Source of the DNA: Desarmillaria ectypa
Lineage: Eukaryota > Basidiomycota > Agaricomycetes > Agaricales > Physalacriaceae
Direction of reading: 5' to 3'
Assembly (NCBI GenBank): GCA_030407005.1
Contig: JAUDYN010000008.1
Location: 62,001 to 126,000, forward strand
Length of the DNA stretch: 64,000 nt
Below the pieces are notes generated by a model, which was given only the letters and a program-made list of their open reading frames with translations, was not told the DNA's origin and searched no databases. Positions within the stretch are counted from its first letter, which is position 1. The number at the start of each line of letters is the position of its first letter. The translations under genes and the position numbers were made by a program. This document shows, one piece after another, positions 48,961-60,781 of this stretch.

Positions 48961-49628
48961 ATATTAGGCATGAAGATAGACAGAAATTGGGATAAAAGCA
49001 TTATTATCCTATCCTAAAAGGCATATATTCTCAAGATACTCAAGTGAATGAGAATGAATGACTGCAAACCAGCTACTGAGCATGTCACAGCTCTCAAACA
49101 AGTTTTCCATTACTTGAAGGAGACTCTAGACTTTGGAATTACATATGAAGAGACTATAGATGAACTGATATCTTATTCAGATTCAGACTGGGGAGAAGAC
49201 AGAGTAGATAGAAGATTAATATCTGGCTATGTCTATATCTATGCAGAGAGAGCTGTTACTTGGAGTTCAAAGAAACATCCCACTGTAGCCTTATCCACTA
49301 TAGAAGCAGAGTATATGGCTCTCACATATACAGCCTGAAAAGTAATATGGCTACAAGCACTTCTAACAGAATTAGGATTGCCACCTGATAATGTGACTAC
49401 TATTTTCATCAGCAATCAAATTCATCAAGAATCCTATATTCCACATATGATCAAAACACATAGATATATAGCACTATTTTATTTGCAAGTGCATCACTTC
49501 AAATGGAGTCAAAGTTCAGCACTGCATATCAGAGGAGAACTTAGTAGATATATTCACTAAAGGTCTACCAAGACCACTACATGAATATCTATCTGTAGGT
49601 ATTCTAGGAACTCAGAATTGAAGGGGAG
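48961..49628 (+). pseudogene. Ty1/Copia reverse transcriptase end and RNase H
   Basis: The plus strand encodes ILGMKIDRNWDKSIIILS, NDCKPATEHVTALKQVFHYL, DELISYSDSDWGED, DRRLISGYVYIYAERAVTWS and KHPTVALSTIEAEYMALTYT, the canonical Copia RNase H order. About 50 residues normally found between DCKP and HVTALK are missing, so there is an internal deletion. A TGA follows YTA, then KVIWLQALLTELGLP. A polypurine tract (GAAGGGGAG) ends at about 49628 just before a TGTT start. The 5' part of the element is absent; the outer Gypsy LTR abuts it. Confidence 0.85.
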
Positions 49629-50640
49629 TGTTAGGATAGCAATCCTAAGTGAGTATGAGAATGTACTCAAAAATTGGACATTAATCAGTAGCAGCTGATT
49701 TGGACCATGACCTGAACTTATATAGTAACTTATAGTAAATTCTCAAAGTAGTACAAACTGTATTTAAGTATGACATCTCTCTCAGCCAAGTAAATCTCTT
49801 ATTCCTACTCTTCTCTGCTTAGTTACAACAAATTGAAGTTTATTTGATTGAATATGCTTGAAGTGACATAAGTTTATACTTTCTGTGCTACTGAACACAA
49901 TCTGTCACTAAATGGCCTACCTGGTGCAGTTTACTTGTACTAAACATGGATTCTGGTCTGTATCTTGGGCTCTCTGTCTGTAACTTTCTGAACTCTTCTT
50001 ACACACATAAAGTGACCAGGTCACTTAATTCTATTCTAGGTGAGTCTTTGACTCAAAGCTCTTAGCCAATAAAACTCATACTATTCACTTGGTAGTATTC
50101 TGGGGGCCAGAAACCTGCTTTCCTGCTAATACAGGCTGGTATTTATACTATTCTACCTCTATCTACATTTCCAATCTTTCCAGGTACTATTAATACACTT
50201 GCTGATGCAACCAGGCAGGTATGAACTCACTTCCTGGCAGATATCAGCTCATATTCCAGCTACTAGATAAACCTGATCATACCTGCTTGCTGCAACCTGG
50301 CATGCTTGTGCTGTTTCAATCCCTTCCTGGCCCTAGGGCAGAGTTCTCTGGCCCAACAGGTCATATTTCTTACCTATCCAGTGAGCCAACCATTAATCTC
50401 TAAGACTTGGGAGGTTACCAGGTATGTAGAATCATACTTGATCTTGTCTCAGTTTCTAGACCGGTGCCATTGAATGACCATTACTGCTGGGATGCTGGTT
50501 CTGGACTTTCTGTCCAGTTGGACTGGGTTGCCAGTCCTGTCACCCGAGGCTCAGACTCTTCATGGCTAAGTCCTTACTGACCCAGTGGGTCTTCCCCTCC
50601 TTCTGGCTTCCAGGTTATCTTTAAACATCCTTTCTTATGG
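49629..50640 (+). mobile_element. Copia 3' LTR and further repeat-like sequence
   Basis: It starts TGTTAGGATAGCAATCC directly after the polypurine tract, and TATTTAAG near 49758 could serve as TATA. The LTR end could not be fixed without its partner. CpG is almost absent until about 50460, then returns, so the repeat block probably ends between 50460 and 50640. Confidence 0.55.
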
Positions 50641-51637
50641 GTACAGTTACAAACATAGTTTGTTTATTAGTAAAATTGAATCTTATACGCATTTCCAGCA
50701 GTGGACGTCCGGCAAGTGTATCAGTATTGTGTTGACCCTCAGCGATGGACATAGTGGTGAGGAAGAAATGATCTTCACCGAAGAACTCATACCCTCCACG
50801 AGCTGCATTACAATGATCTGCTGCTTGATAGTTGGCTCCTACATTTTTCTGGTGCGACTACATCGTAACGTCGTTGTTATTCAAGTGTACTTCTCATAAC
50901 ATGTCGAAGGTTTTGTTCCGACCAAAAGCAGTTCATAAAGTAGCCAATATGAAAAAAAGCGTTTAGTGCAAATCGAACCAGGAAAGACAGCTACTGCCTC
51001 GGATGCGAAAGGGAATGGTCATAAATAACTCAGGAGCAGTTTCAGTCCCGCAGCGTGCAGCATGATTCAGAGTGATTCTAAGTAGACACGTAAATGGTTG
51101 CCTCCATTTATGGGTATTCTACGCATCAGTAACATGCAAATAAGCGACGTTCCACTTTGGGTTCTTTGGGGATGACACTAAAATGCGCACTGTAACTTCC
51201 AATAGCAGAAGGGTAGTGAAGCTGATCAGAACTACTATTAACCACGGCGGATTTACATGCATGCGCGGAAAAATGGCATTATACGTTGAATTTTGACTAG
51301 ACGACACGTCGGAATCGGTTGGAAGTTATCTAATCAAGCCGTACGCAAAGAAGCGGCAGCCGAATAAATAGAAAGTGGTCATCGACGCCATGTTCTAAAT
51401 GCAATATCATAATTACAGATTGCAAGTTTCCAGCTAATAAGTGAACGTTTTTTTAGAGAAGCATCCGTATGGACAAGCCTTGAGTAACGCCCATGCGAGA
51501 TATTACGTTTACTAAGCGCTACAGTTCGCTACCTGCCGCTACCTACTACTGGGCCATGTCTACTACTGCTACCAATGCTACCAATGTTACATACACCTGC
51601 GCGAGGAGTACGTAGCAACAGAGCTTTTCCTGACGGG
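50641..51637. other. intergenic, no gene seen
   Basis: CpG-normal sequence between the repeat block and the right duplication arm. Short imperfect repeats of CTACTGC/CTACC occur at 51525-51590. No supported gene. Confidence 0.4.
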
Positions 51638-51899
51638 GATATGGTGCGGACGATGCTGCAGTGCATAACAACCAATGTTCATCTGCATCCTATTTCAATG
51701 GAAATCATTTATTCAATATGAAAAGATGCCTAGTTTATAATAGACCAAGAAATGCATCAATATATATACCAGTCCAAAAGACCTCAATAATTCAAACCGA
51801 CTATCCAATGGAACACCACATTGCCACATTAAGCGCTCGCGCTGCTCGACACATATCGGAATAACTATCGAACCCTGAGTTACGAGAGCAGCCACGAAA

Positions 51900-53324
51900 C
51901 TAAATTCTACTCGCCTTATCAATCCCGCCCTCACTGGTCATCATTCCCTCGTTATAATGACTGATATTTGGCACCCAGTCGACGGTGGTAAGATTGGCGA
52001 TGCCGCCCATACCTTCCAACATTTTGACAAAGTTCTGTCCCCTGCTAAGATGGGTATTCCCTTGAGCCTGCGAGATATCGCGTGTTCGGTTAAACTTTCA
52101 GGATATGAATCGGGAGAACTCACCATTGCTTGACATCTGGTATCTCCGTTCCCGTCATCCGCCTGGGATAATGTATGAGTAACCAGTCGGAGAAAAAAGA
52201 TCATTATCACTCACAAGTCCCCAAGCGTAATGCATATTACGACCATTGTACCTCTCAACAATTCCAGACCTGCCTAGTTCGCGGGCATTCCCAGTTGCGT
52301 ACCCAGGGAAGCTGGACTCCAACCCGTACTTGTAAACGTCTGTACCATTGCAACCGTCGACAGAGACTGGACGGTCGGATGTCAGCCAAAGTAGAGATCC
52401 CGGATTCGCTTAGGAGTTGTGAGAGATGAGGCACTCTCACCGCGAACAACATAAAGAGCACTCACCGACCCAGAAATGTAACCGATCATCGTCGTCGGTC
52501 GAGCTTCTCAGGGCGGCATACCGCTGGGCCATCTGGGCACCAGCTGAATGTCCTCCAACGACGACAACCTTAATCAAACAGTAAGGAAGGCTCCGTTGAA
52601 CCAGGACAAAATTGTTACTTCAAGATTCGGATAGACAGTCTTGTCCATATAATACGCAACAAGTGAGTCGAGTACATCGTAACTGCCATAGTTGGATATG
52701 GAGTCAGGTGCAACACTGTTATGTCCACTGATCCACGTCGTCTTTCCATAAAGGAGCTGGCCTTCTTCGGCTGCGCCTCCGGATAGGTCATCTTCGTCGA
52801 AGAAGCACGGGGCCAGCATCGATATATGCTCACGTATGATGCTAGGGTCATCATACGTAGCTTTGTAAAGCGCGTTGTTCAACGCATTCCAATCTAGGGT
52901 ACGATCGTCAGCGCTGTTATTCAATGTGGGAAGTAACGAACGGTGCTCACAATACCAGCAATCCCGGGTCTTTTGGTAGCATCAATGGATGAGCAAATAT
53001 AGACACCGAATTAGAATCCAGCGCACCTTTCCGTGTAGGACAATGACTGCCCTTGTGACTTCTGTGGTGTTCAGACCCGAGTTTTGGTACAAAGGCTACA
53101 CGAGCTTTAGCCGCTCATCAAATAAGAGAGAAGAAAAGGCGCACCAAGTAGGCACCGAGGTCCTTATCAACAACCCATTTCGGATACCGGGTAGCATCAA
53201 CGACGTCGGGGAGTCCCTGCCAGCCGCCATCTGAGCTACCACCGACAGCCGGATTCTCATTGCTCTGCTGAGCAAGCGTAGTATAAAAGAGTAAAAGGAG
53301 TATAAGGAGGGATAAGAGAAACAT
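51900..53324 (-). CDS. secreted alpha/beta hydrolase, copy 2 (348 aa)
   Basis: Exons 53324-53145, 53095-53027, 52969-52951, 52893-52619, 52568-52466, 52408-52215, 52162-52124, 52067-51900, all with GT-AG introns and the same lengths as copy 1. A signal peptide (MFLLSLLILLLLFYTTLAQ) precedes AVIVLHGKTRDCWYYWN, the nucleophile elbow VVVVGGHSAGAQMAQRYAA and a C-terminal DWVPNISHYNEG with the probable catalytic His. The exon with the nucleophile elbow looks identical to copy 1 at the DNA level, while the signal peptide and middle exons differ at roughly one residue in eight. It keeps Pro in the MLAPCFF segment, which I expect to be the conserved state. No stops were found, so both copies appear functional. 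Substrate unknown. Confidence 0.85.
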
Positions 53325-53720
53325 GGGTGTGCTTCAATGAGCAATCTCGTCAGCGAATGCTCCAATTTAAAAGCATTCTCCCTCGAGCTGCGCAGTGGCT
53401 ACTGTAAAAATATCAACTCGGTTCATGCATCTCATTGTCTAGGGCCCGAGATTCTTGGCAGAAGGAGATATTTTCGTGCTTCGAGACATGCCCTGAATCG
53501 GAGACCAGATGAGATCCTCGTGGTCGGCGATAAAATGTGAAAATGTGTCCATAGGAGGACCGGAGCACTGCACTGCATGAGCTGTGAAGGAGTACGGAAA
53601 CTGTTAAAAAGCCACTCCATAAGGATAATTCCGTTCGTTCTTCATGTTCCCACATGTTCGCGTTAGGTACGGGTTACGTAGAAATTGAATTCCGGTGAAT
53701 GTTTGACCACTAGCCAAGAG

Positions 53721-54519
53721 TAGCTCAGGTCACATGATATCGTGTGACATGACCAAATTGACTCTCGAAGAAAAAGTTAACTTCCTCGTATGGATATATT
53801 CACAGTAGAAAATAAATATTGTGTATTGAAGTGTGTTCTATTTGATCACAATAAAATTCTTACCAGCAATCATATTATTCAATCAGAAAGGCTTTACAAA
53901 TCTCAAATCCTTCCTCGAGGTCAGCTGTGAGGCATGAGGTTTTCAAGACATCTTCCTGCCGAAATTTCACTGTGAGCTTAGTCCAATTAAGCAGGGTTGG
54001 GACTATGCAAAGCGGCTGTACCGACTTAATCCTGAATATCCCCGAGATGATGTACCAGATAAAAATGCACTGGAAGCTTGGGAGAGATGCCATTTGTCAG
54101 CATGTGTCGGTAGGTTCTTCAATCACTTAGAATGGCAGTAACGGTGGACATTCCTTTCCTAGATATCTCAACTGTTGGTTTATGGATGCCTATACACATG
54201 CTTTAAATAGTAGACCGGTTGCATGTGCAGCCAGGCATTATAGATGACATCGGGTGCTACCAGAAGGCATTCTCGAAGAATGGGAGAATGAGAATATGGT
54301 ATAAGTGCGCTATTTCAGTTATAAATCGTGAATTACTCTATAAATATGGATCTGCTTGGAAATCCCTTTCATTTCCGACTACTTAGCCTTGTTTCAAACA
54401 ACTTTTATTTTCAATATCTGATGCATTTAGCTTGTAGCAAGTCCTACGTCTACTCGAGTATCTGGTACGCTTAATTTTGGCTTGGTTGTCACACAAAGAG
54501 TCACATCACCTGATCACCG
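53721..54519. mobile_element. hAT-like non-autonomous DNA element
   Basis: Present in the right duplication arm and absent at the matching site in the left arm (near 9640). The empty site reads GCCGAGAG; the filled site has GCCAAGAG before and GCCCAGAG after, an 8 bp duplication with point changes. The ends form degenerate inverted repeats: left CTCAGGTCACATGA then GTGTGACATGACCAA, right (complement) ATCAGGTGATGTGAC then GTGTGACAACCAA. The 8 bp duplication fits the hAT superfamily. No transposase frame is visible in 0.8 kb. Confidence 0.7.
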
Positions 54520-54889
54520 GCCCAGAGCAAAACCGTTTCTAGGAAGGGCCCTGCAGAGGGAGCTGAAATGGGTAAGGAGCATCGAGGAATACGCTTTGAT
54601 GCCAGGCACCCGATCCACCACCCCTCGCTCGAAGTCTTTGACTTCCAAATGTGAATCGCTAAGACAACCCGGTACCGCAATCCCGAGCCACTTCATCCTT
54701 CCAGTCCTGCTATATGGGTTCACATTTGCTGACGTAAAGAAACGGATACATTTTGATAACTAGCAGTGCATTATGAGTATGGCTGTCGTTGCATATCGAT
54801 ATGGACTGCGGTAGTGAAGTGAAGAACGGGTAGTCTGAGGATCGCATGGTTGGAATTTAGAATGCTGGTGTCGTTATAGGAAAAACAAG

Positions 54890-55742
54890 TTTTAAGCAAC
54901 GGACGGGTTACGGAAAGTGTCGTGGAAAGAGACGGAGTAATGGGAGCATTCGAGGACAGTACATGATGAGGGCAAGGCTAGTGCACAGGGGACTCCCTCT
55001 GGCCCATGCTTCGATTTCGTTTATCCAATAAGCATATCGTTATCGCATAATTTCGATTTCAGGGTAAGGATTCGCCGCATGGTTTGAGGTGTCTACTAGC
55101 GCCCTCAATGGGATGTCATTCTATGGATAAAATAACGCTTTCGTAAGTGAAGCTCAACGGTGAATCATCGGTAAAGGCTCTAGGAAACGCATAAATGTTC
55201 CCTGCTAGATATGCTGGCCATAATGACCCGCAACAACCGTCACCGAAGGCAATGCTGCTAAAAATAAGAGGTACCTTTGCTTCCTCCGAGCTGGCGAGAT
55301 CGCCGAGAACATTTTGCACCGTCACGACATCTGTCAAACCGATAAGACCGGTTTGATGTGGGTTACTAATCAAAATAATGGAATTCGCGGTGAGTCCACC
55401 TCGGGACGAACATAATCCGTGGGCCTTCATCATCCTTGCCCTTGTTCATTCTTGAAGCTCTGAGTGATGATCGATGAAGCTTGAAGCTGCAGAGAAATGT
55501 ACACCTGATTCGTTGTGGGTGCACAGTACGTAGCCCACAAAATGCGCTCGAGGAACGAAGGTGTCATTATCTACTATTTGGTAGGCAGAATTCGCAGATA
55601 GATTTGTAGGACAGAGATACGTACAAGGCGCATAAGCATGGATATATCGTCGAAGTTCTCTTTGAATCAAATTAGCCAGCCGCCAAGAGCAAGGGCGACA
55701 TACGCGACCCAGCTTTTGCAGAACAGATATATGACTATGCAA
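54890..55742 (-). pseudogene. unidentified gene in right duplication arm, better preserved
   Basis: The minus strand has LANLIQRELRRYIHAYA, CTYLCPTNLSANSAYQIVDN, HFVGYVLCTHNESGVHFSAA and, after a stop, NPHQTGLIGLTDVVTVQNVL and IYAFPRAFTDDSPLSFTYES. The left arm holds the same pieces with more damage. Composition suggests a real protein, but I do not recognise the family. An intron could remove the stop at about 55444, so this copy may still be a gene. Confidence 0.35.
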
Positions 55743-56046
55743 AGCGGATAGTGTTCACACATTCCGTTCTGACAGAGGTATAGTCTATAAGGCGGGGAAA
55801 CAAAGTTAACAAAAAGCGTGGATTGTATAGGGGGGAAAAGCCTACTAAGATATTCATATTCGCATCCTAATAGATCATGGTCTCAACAACGGGACGAGTA
55901 GTAAGAAAATTCCGCTGCGACGTCTGAAAGGCGTTTAACGAGAATTTCCGGATGCCGTCAGCCTAGTGATGGTTCGACCATTACATAGGGTCGTTATCAC
56001 GATTTCTCGGTTTTTCGCCTAAATGTTCTTGGATTGAGAGATGGCT

Positions 56047-56796
56047 GTCCATGAGTAATTAAATATGAAGGCAATAATAAAGAAAGACGGAAATTGCCTG
56101 AGAGGTTAGAAAATGAGGCGTCGTCAGGATTTTTGTGGAACCGTACCCGTGGTAGTCGAAAATAACAACCGTTTACTAAATGGAAAGTATGTTGTCAAGG
56201 GCCCTCCGTTCCCACGCCACAAACGCGTTTTCACCTCATGCACTTTTCAAACTATCGTGTGTAGCTCTTCGCGTTTGCAATAGGTATGGATAAACATGCC
56301 CGGATATCTCATACATGAACTTCTCTGTGTGTCAGGAATTGGAGGTGCTTTCCTGTCCCTTTTTGTCCCCATCTGGAGAGAGGTTTGGCGCGTGGTAGCT
56401 ACAATGCTTGCAAAGGGCTGGCTTTTCACCATCGTTTGAAAGATTCAACGTCGCTGCTTTACACCAAGTTTCAACAATGGAAAGGATGTTACACTAGAAT
56501 GATCATTGTTCTAAAGTGGTCATGCCCCGCTTCGCTGGCTTACTGATATCATTAATCTAGTGTTCTAACAGCGTCGCCTGGGCCGAATAGAGTATTAATT
56601 GAGCCAGTAAAACCGTCTCGCTAGGTCTAAGAGGTAGAATGCGGTTTAGCTGGTGATAGTCGCGGTTGTAGCTACGAACAAACGGAGAACATCGTTGTCC
56701 TGTCCTTTGATTAGAATCTTTGGCTGCGGAAGCTGGGTATATGAAGCAACGAACATGGTTCCTTGCTCATATACTATATTTTTCCTACATTTAATG
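56047..56796. other. intergenic, no gene seen
   Basis: Unique sequence outside the duplication. No supported coding feature. Confidence 0.4.
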
Positions 56797-57185
56797 TGCA
56801 GACTGCACCGCCTGATCTTCCCCAAGATTATAACATTGTCATCTTTGGTGCCTTGACCAGAATCTGAACACTATAATTCTGCAAGCCTGGTTGCACGGTG
56901 AACACATTCCTCTATTTCTGAGATATCTCTTCTGGAAGCTCATCTCCCAGGTCTTTATACCGGCATTGTAACGATCATTTTATGGACTATATGTACGTTG
57001 ACTGCCCTGAACAGACTTGGATATTTGCTGCACTCATGATTTAATCTCTTCTTCCAAGCATATGAGAGTATATTCCTGTGTATAATCAACATAACAGTCT
57101 ATGTTATTTCGGCAATACCGTTCCGGATTGACTGGGTATTTGAGCACCTTGCATTCATTGAACACAGTGACAAGTATTGAATTAG
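56797..57185 (+). pseudogene. 5' fragment of the 7TM-like membrane family
   Basis: Aligns with exons 1-3 of the gene at 57732-58975, in opposite orientation. It reads QTAPPDLPQDYNIVIFGAL, then a lesion with TGA in place of the LDLN region, an intron, a segment matching YTGIVTIILWTIC, another intron, and TVYVISAIPFRIDWVFEHLA-like sequence up to a TGA near 57173. The position of the start codon is GTG. Only the first third of the family is present. Confidence 0.65.
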
Positions 57186-57731
57186 ATACGTATGGGACAA
57201 GTCACGATTTATATACACCAAATTGTTTCTACCTGCAGCTGTTCGAATAAAGCTATCAGAGCTTTCAATTCGATTACAACTACCTTGGGAATTCAGAGAC
57301 ACAGACCTGCTATCTCTCGTAGGGAGTGCTTGAAGTTGAGAACGTGGATGACCGCATAATGGAGGCTCATATAAGGAACTAATTCCTCATCTGGAACTTA
57401 CATTGGCACCAAAAATGCGGAAAGATTATGATTTGCCAACAGATGTCTAATGCTCTGTACCCTCATTTTTTTTTCTTCCTGTCGAAGACATTGACAAGGG
57501 AGTGATAGTCTGAGTATAATCCGAACTCATGACGAAAGCCGTCCTGAATGCTAGTTACAACTACGCTTTTAAAGTAACCATCTTAGATGTGCTGTAATGT
57601 ATTTTTGAAATACGATGTATCATCTTGTAACTATTTGACATATCAGTTAATTAACGGGGCATCCTGATCTACACAAAACTATCTACTGCATCCCAGGTAT
57701 ATCTCTATTGGTAACACTGCCAACGCGGAGA
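57186..57731. other. spacer, no gene seen
   Basis: Lies between the plus-strand fragment and the 3' end of the minus-strand membrane gene. No coding support. Confidence 0.4.
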
Positions 57732-58975
57732 TCATACCGTCTCCTTGCCCGACAATCCCGACAACGTTTGATGGCCATCATCCGGGAAATGGCATACTTG
57801 GCTGTTATTCGTATTCTCTTCCCGAAAACAGCCGACCAAGGGTGGATGATTCTCCCACATAGCAACCATCTTTTGACGATATGAGCTAGCTTTAGCGTGA
57901 GCTGAAACACGTCCGACTAGGAACGTTGGAGCGATAGTCTAGAGAGGTTCAGATTCCCGATGAAACGGAAATGCGAAGTAACCTCACCTTGATATAAGCA
58001 GCAATAATATCCGTGTAATAGCCTGTTCTCGAGTTCTTTGACACAAGCACGAGATAGACAATTAAAGAAAGTGAATACATTGCTGACGACTCGATCAGCA
58101 TCTCGACGATTTTTCGGGAGGCGCTCATCCTTGGAGTGTGCCGAACGATGCGGTAAGTAATCAGGAATGTACAGGTGATGTTAGTGGCGAGCGTCAGCGA
58201 GATATAAATCAATGACCAGTCAATTACTGCCGCAAAAACTCCAGTCTTGCTAATTTCCTTGGTAGAATCGTGGAAGACACTGAGGATTTGCATTACTTTC
58301 ATGACTGAGAATATGAGGGATAGGAATACATGCAAACGATGAAGAAACTCACCCGTTCCAGAAACAGCACAGATAATTGGTAGGGAAACTAATCGCCATT
58401 GGCGATCCCAGAGGATCCAGCAGCGCCATATCTACAGGACTGTCAGCTTCTCTGTCCTTGACCCCACTACATGAGTTGACATACAATTGTAATATCGACA
58501 AGAAGTGTGCTTGTGCCCCCGGTGATACCACCAACGAGGAAATATGCTTTCCACCATGGGCTGATGTCTACCAATGTTGTGTACACGCTGTAATAATTGT
58601 CGCCACATCCAATGAATGCACGGCGCTCAAATGCCCAGTTCATCCCGAACAGTATTGTCGAGAGAACGTAGAGTGTTATGATGATTATGCGCAGGAATGT
58701 ACTGCGTAACTTCTTCGGAGAAGAGACTGAGTCATGAGTTTAGCAAATATCCAAGACTGTTCAGGATAGTCAACATACATATAGTCCATAAAGTGATCAT
58801 TACAATGCCAGTACATAGACCTATAAGACAAGTGTCAAGAATGGATATCTCAGAACTAGAGGATGGACTTACCGTGCAATAAGGCTTGCAGAACCATAGT
58901 GTTTAGATTCAGGTCAAGGACACTAAAGATGACAGTCTTATAATCTTGGGGAATATCGGGTGGTGGAGCCTGCAT
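57732..58975 (-). CDS. 7TM-like membrane protein, copy 1 (329 aa)
   Basis: Six exons: 58975-58873, 58820-58779, 58726-58485, 58431-58353, 58304-57988, 57938-57732; 990 nt, all introns GT-AG, 48-53 bp. The N terminus MQAPPPDIPQDYKTVIFSVL is outside the first helix. Hydrophobic segments include VLQALLHGLCTGIVMITLWT, FLRIIIITLYVLSTILFGM, YFLVGGITGGTSTLLVDITI, LVSLPIICAVSGTG, WSLIYISLTLATNITCTFLI, EMLIESSAMYSLSLIVYLVL and DIIAAYIKTIAPTFLVGRVS, about seven helices. The C-terminal tail is polar. This is a large uncharacterised family in Agaricomycetes; function unknown, probably plasma membrane. The first five exons have exactly the lengths of the gene at 60782-62046. Confidence 0.85.
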
Positions 58976-60781
58976 CACAAATGGGCATATACAAGCAAGG
59001 AGACATGCTCATGTGTTCATATACCTGTCTTCTGAAGTATTTGATCGAAAATTTATACCGGGAAAGAGAAATAGGTCGGGAAGAAACAATCGAAACGTCT
59101 GAACGCCTCATCTCATCAGTAGTAGCAAAGACATGAGCAGTGATGAGGCTAAGCTCCCAGAACAATTGCTGTGATGAGATATCTTACGGATATCTCACCG
59201 CTTCGACCGGCTACATGTACTAGCAAAGATTCAGCGCTCTGATATATTGTGACTAGATGTGGGTCATACGTCAGCAAGAAGTTGTATCGCATACGCTGTA
59301 CAGCCCATGGCTGAGTTAAATTAAGATGCATCATATCTAAACTCTAGTGGCGCACGATATACAATTATATCAATCAGGAAATGAACCCTCACCAATGATG
59401 AAGCAAAATTATGGGATAGTAATATGTAAACATAGCAGCTCTAAGTTCACCTTGATCTACATTCATTCACCTAAGCATACTAGTAGTTTAGCGGACATCA
59501 GCTCACCTCAGTAGGCAACAACAGAGTATGTCCTCGCTGTTAGATTGATACTGCTGGCGTTGTATCGGCATAAACCTAAAGACTCAAATTGGATATTTAC
59601 GGCTGAAGCGGCAGATCATGGAATGGAGGTAATGGCGTCGATGACGCTTCCAATTCCGATTACTTTCGTGCTCCTTCTCTGCCCGCTACGTACAATTAGT
59701 TCCTACCTTGTGTCTATAAGGAACTCGAGTCAGAAAGCACTTGACGTCGACGTAAAGCCCAGGATTGACGTCAAACTTACGTGATGGGTGGTAATGAACA
59801 ACATCATCTTATGTATTAGATCTAAGCCAAATTCGAACTTGATTGAAACCGAACGCCAAACTGGGCAAGGTCTACATACCACCTGGGTCTCCATCAAAAT
59901 CATTGGACCTCATTTCCGCGAAGAGTCCCGCTCACATTTCGCTCAGGAAACGAACATGGAGGACTGAAGGCGTATGAGAATAGGAAGCTGCTGTGCAATC
60001 ATCGGACGGGTTGTCAGTCGACGATGAAGGCAAAATGAAAGCAAAGGTTCCCACGTGGTGGCTGTGTCGCCGAAGCTTGGACCGGTAGTAAGTCCCCACA
60101 GCCTTTTCCCTTACTATCGGCAGCACTGATCATACCTGTTTTACTACTTCTCTATTAATTCCCTTCATTGAACGTCTAAGAACTGGAGGTCTCGGGAAAC
60201 AAAACCAAGGATCAGTCTCGCTATTTTTAGTTAATAAGTCCATTCTTTCGTTCCTTGACCAGTTGCTTCATAGGACCCAGACCATCCAACAATGAAAGCT
60301 TGTTCCCCAGGTCCTCATGTTTTATCTGTTATTTTTTCTTGGCAGAGACAATATCTTGGAAGCATGAGTAATGACCGCCGTTCTGTACGGACTTTTGATC
60401 TCGGGAAATCATCAATATCTGATCTCCTTGATGATAGTCTCTAGGCTGTAATATATGCGTCGCATCATAGTATTGTATCAACGGAGTCACTGTGTTTGGC
60501 TTCCTTCATGGTAGTTTCAGACGATATTGTTCCTTGTTGGAAGGTACGAGTTCCTTTCAAGTCAGTAGTGATGCGCTCATAGTTACACAGGTAGTCAGCG
60601 CGTCAGGATGATGCAATCACAGTCTAGGCACTGATTTCAATGGTAGATTATAGAACTAGGAACACTGTGCTCCAGGTGAAACGTACGTAGTGACTCCATG
60701 GATCTCCATCCTTTTCTTGATCTTCAGGAGTGCGTTACATAGGATCCATATATCAAGTAACTTCCCTGGTCGACAAATTAC
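58976..60781. other. shared upstream region of two divergent membrane genes
   Basis: The two membrane protein genes point away from each other across 1.8 kb. Minus-strand open frames at 59334-59149 and 59165-58938 and a plus-strand frame at 59545-59784 were not assignable. A promoter role for both genes is plausible from position only. Confidence 0.4.

Larger units (their letters stand above)
51638..56046 (-). repeat. inverted segmental duplication, right arm
   Basis: Reverse-complement counterpart of 7746-11782. The extra length comes mainly from a 0.8 kb insertion at 53721-54519 plus a few short indels, for example near 54780-54830 and 54960-55060. Similarity fades at 56046, where the left arm runs into an unrelated exon. 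Confidence 0.9.
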
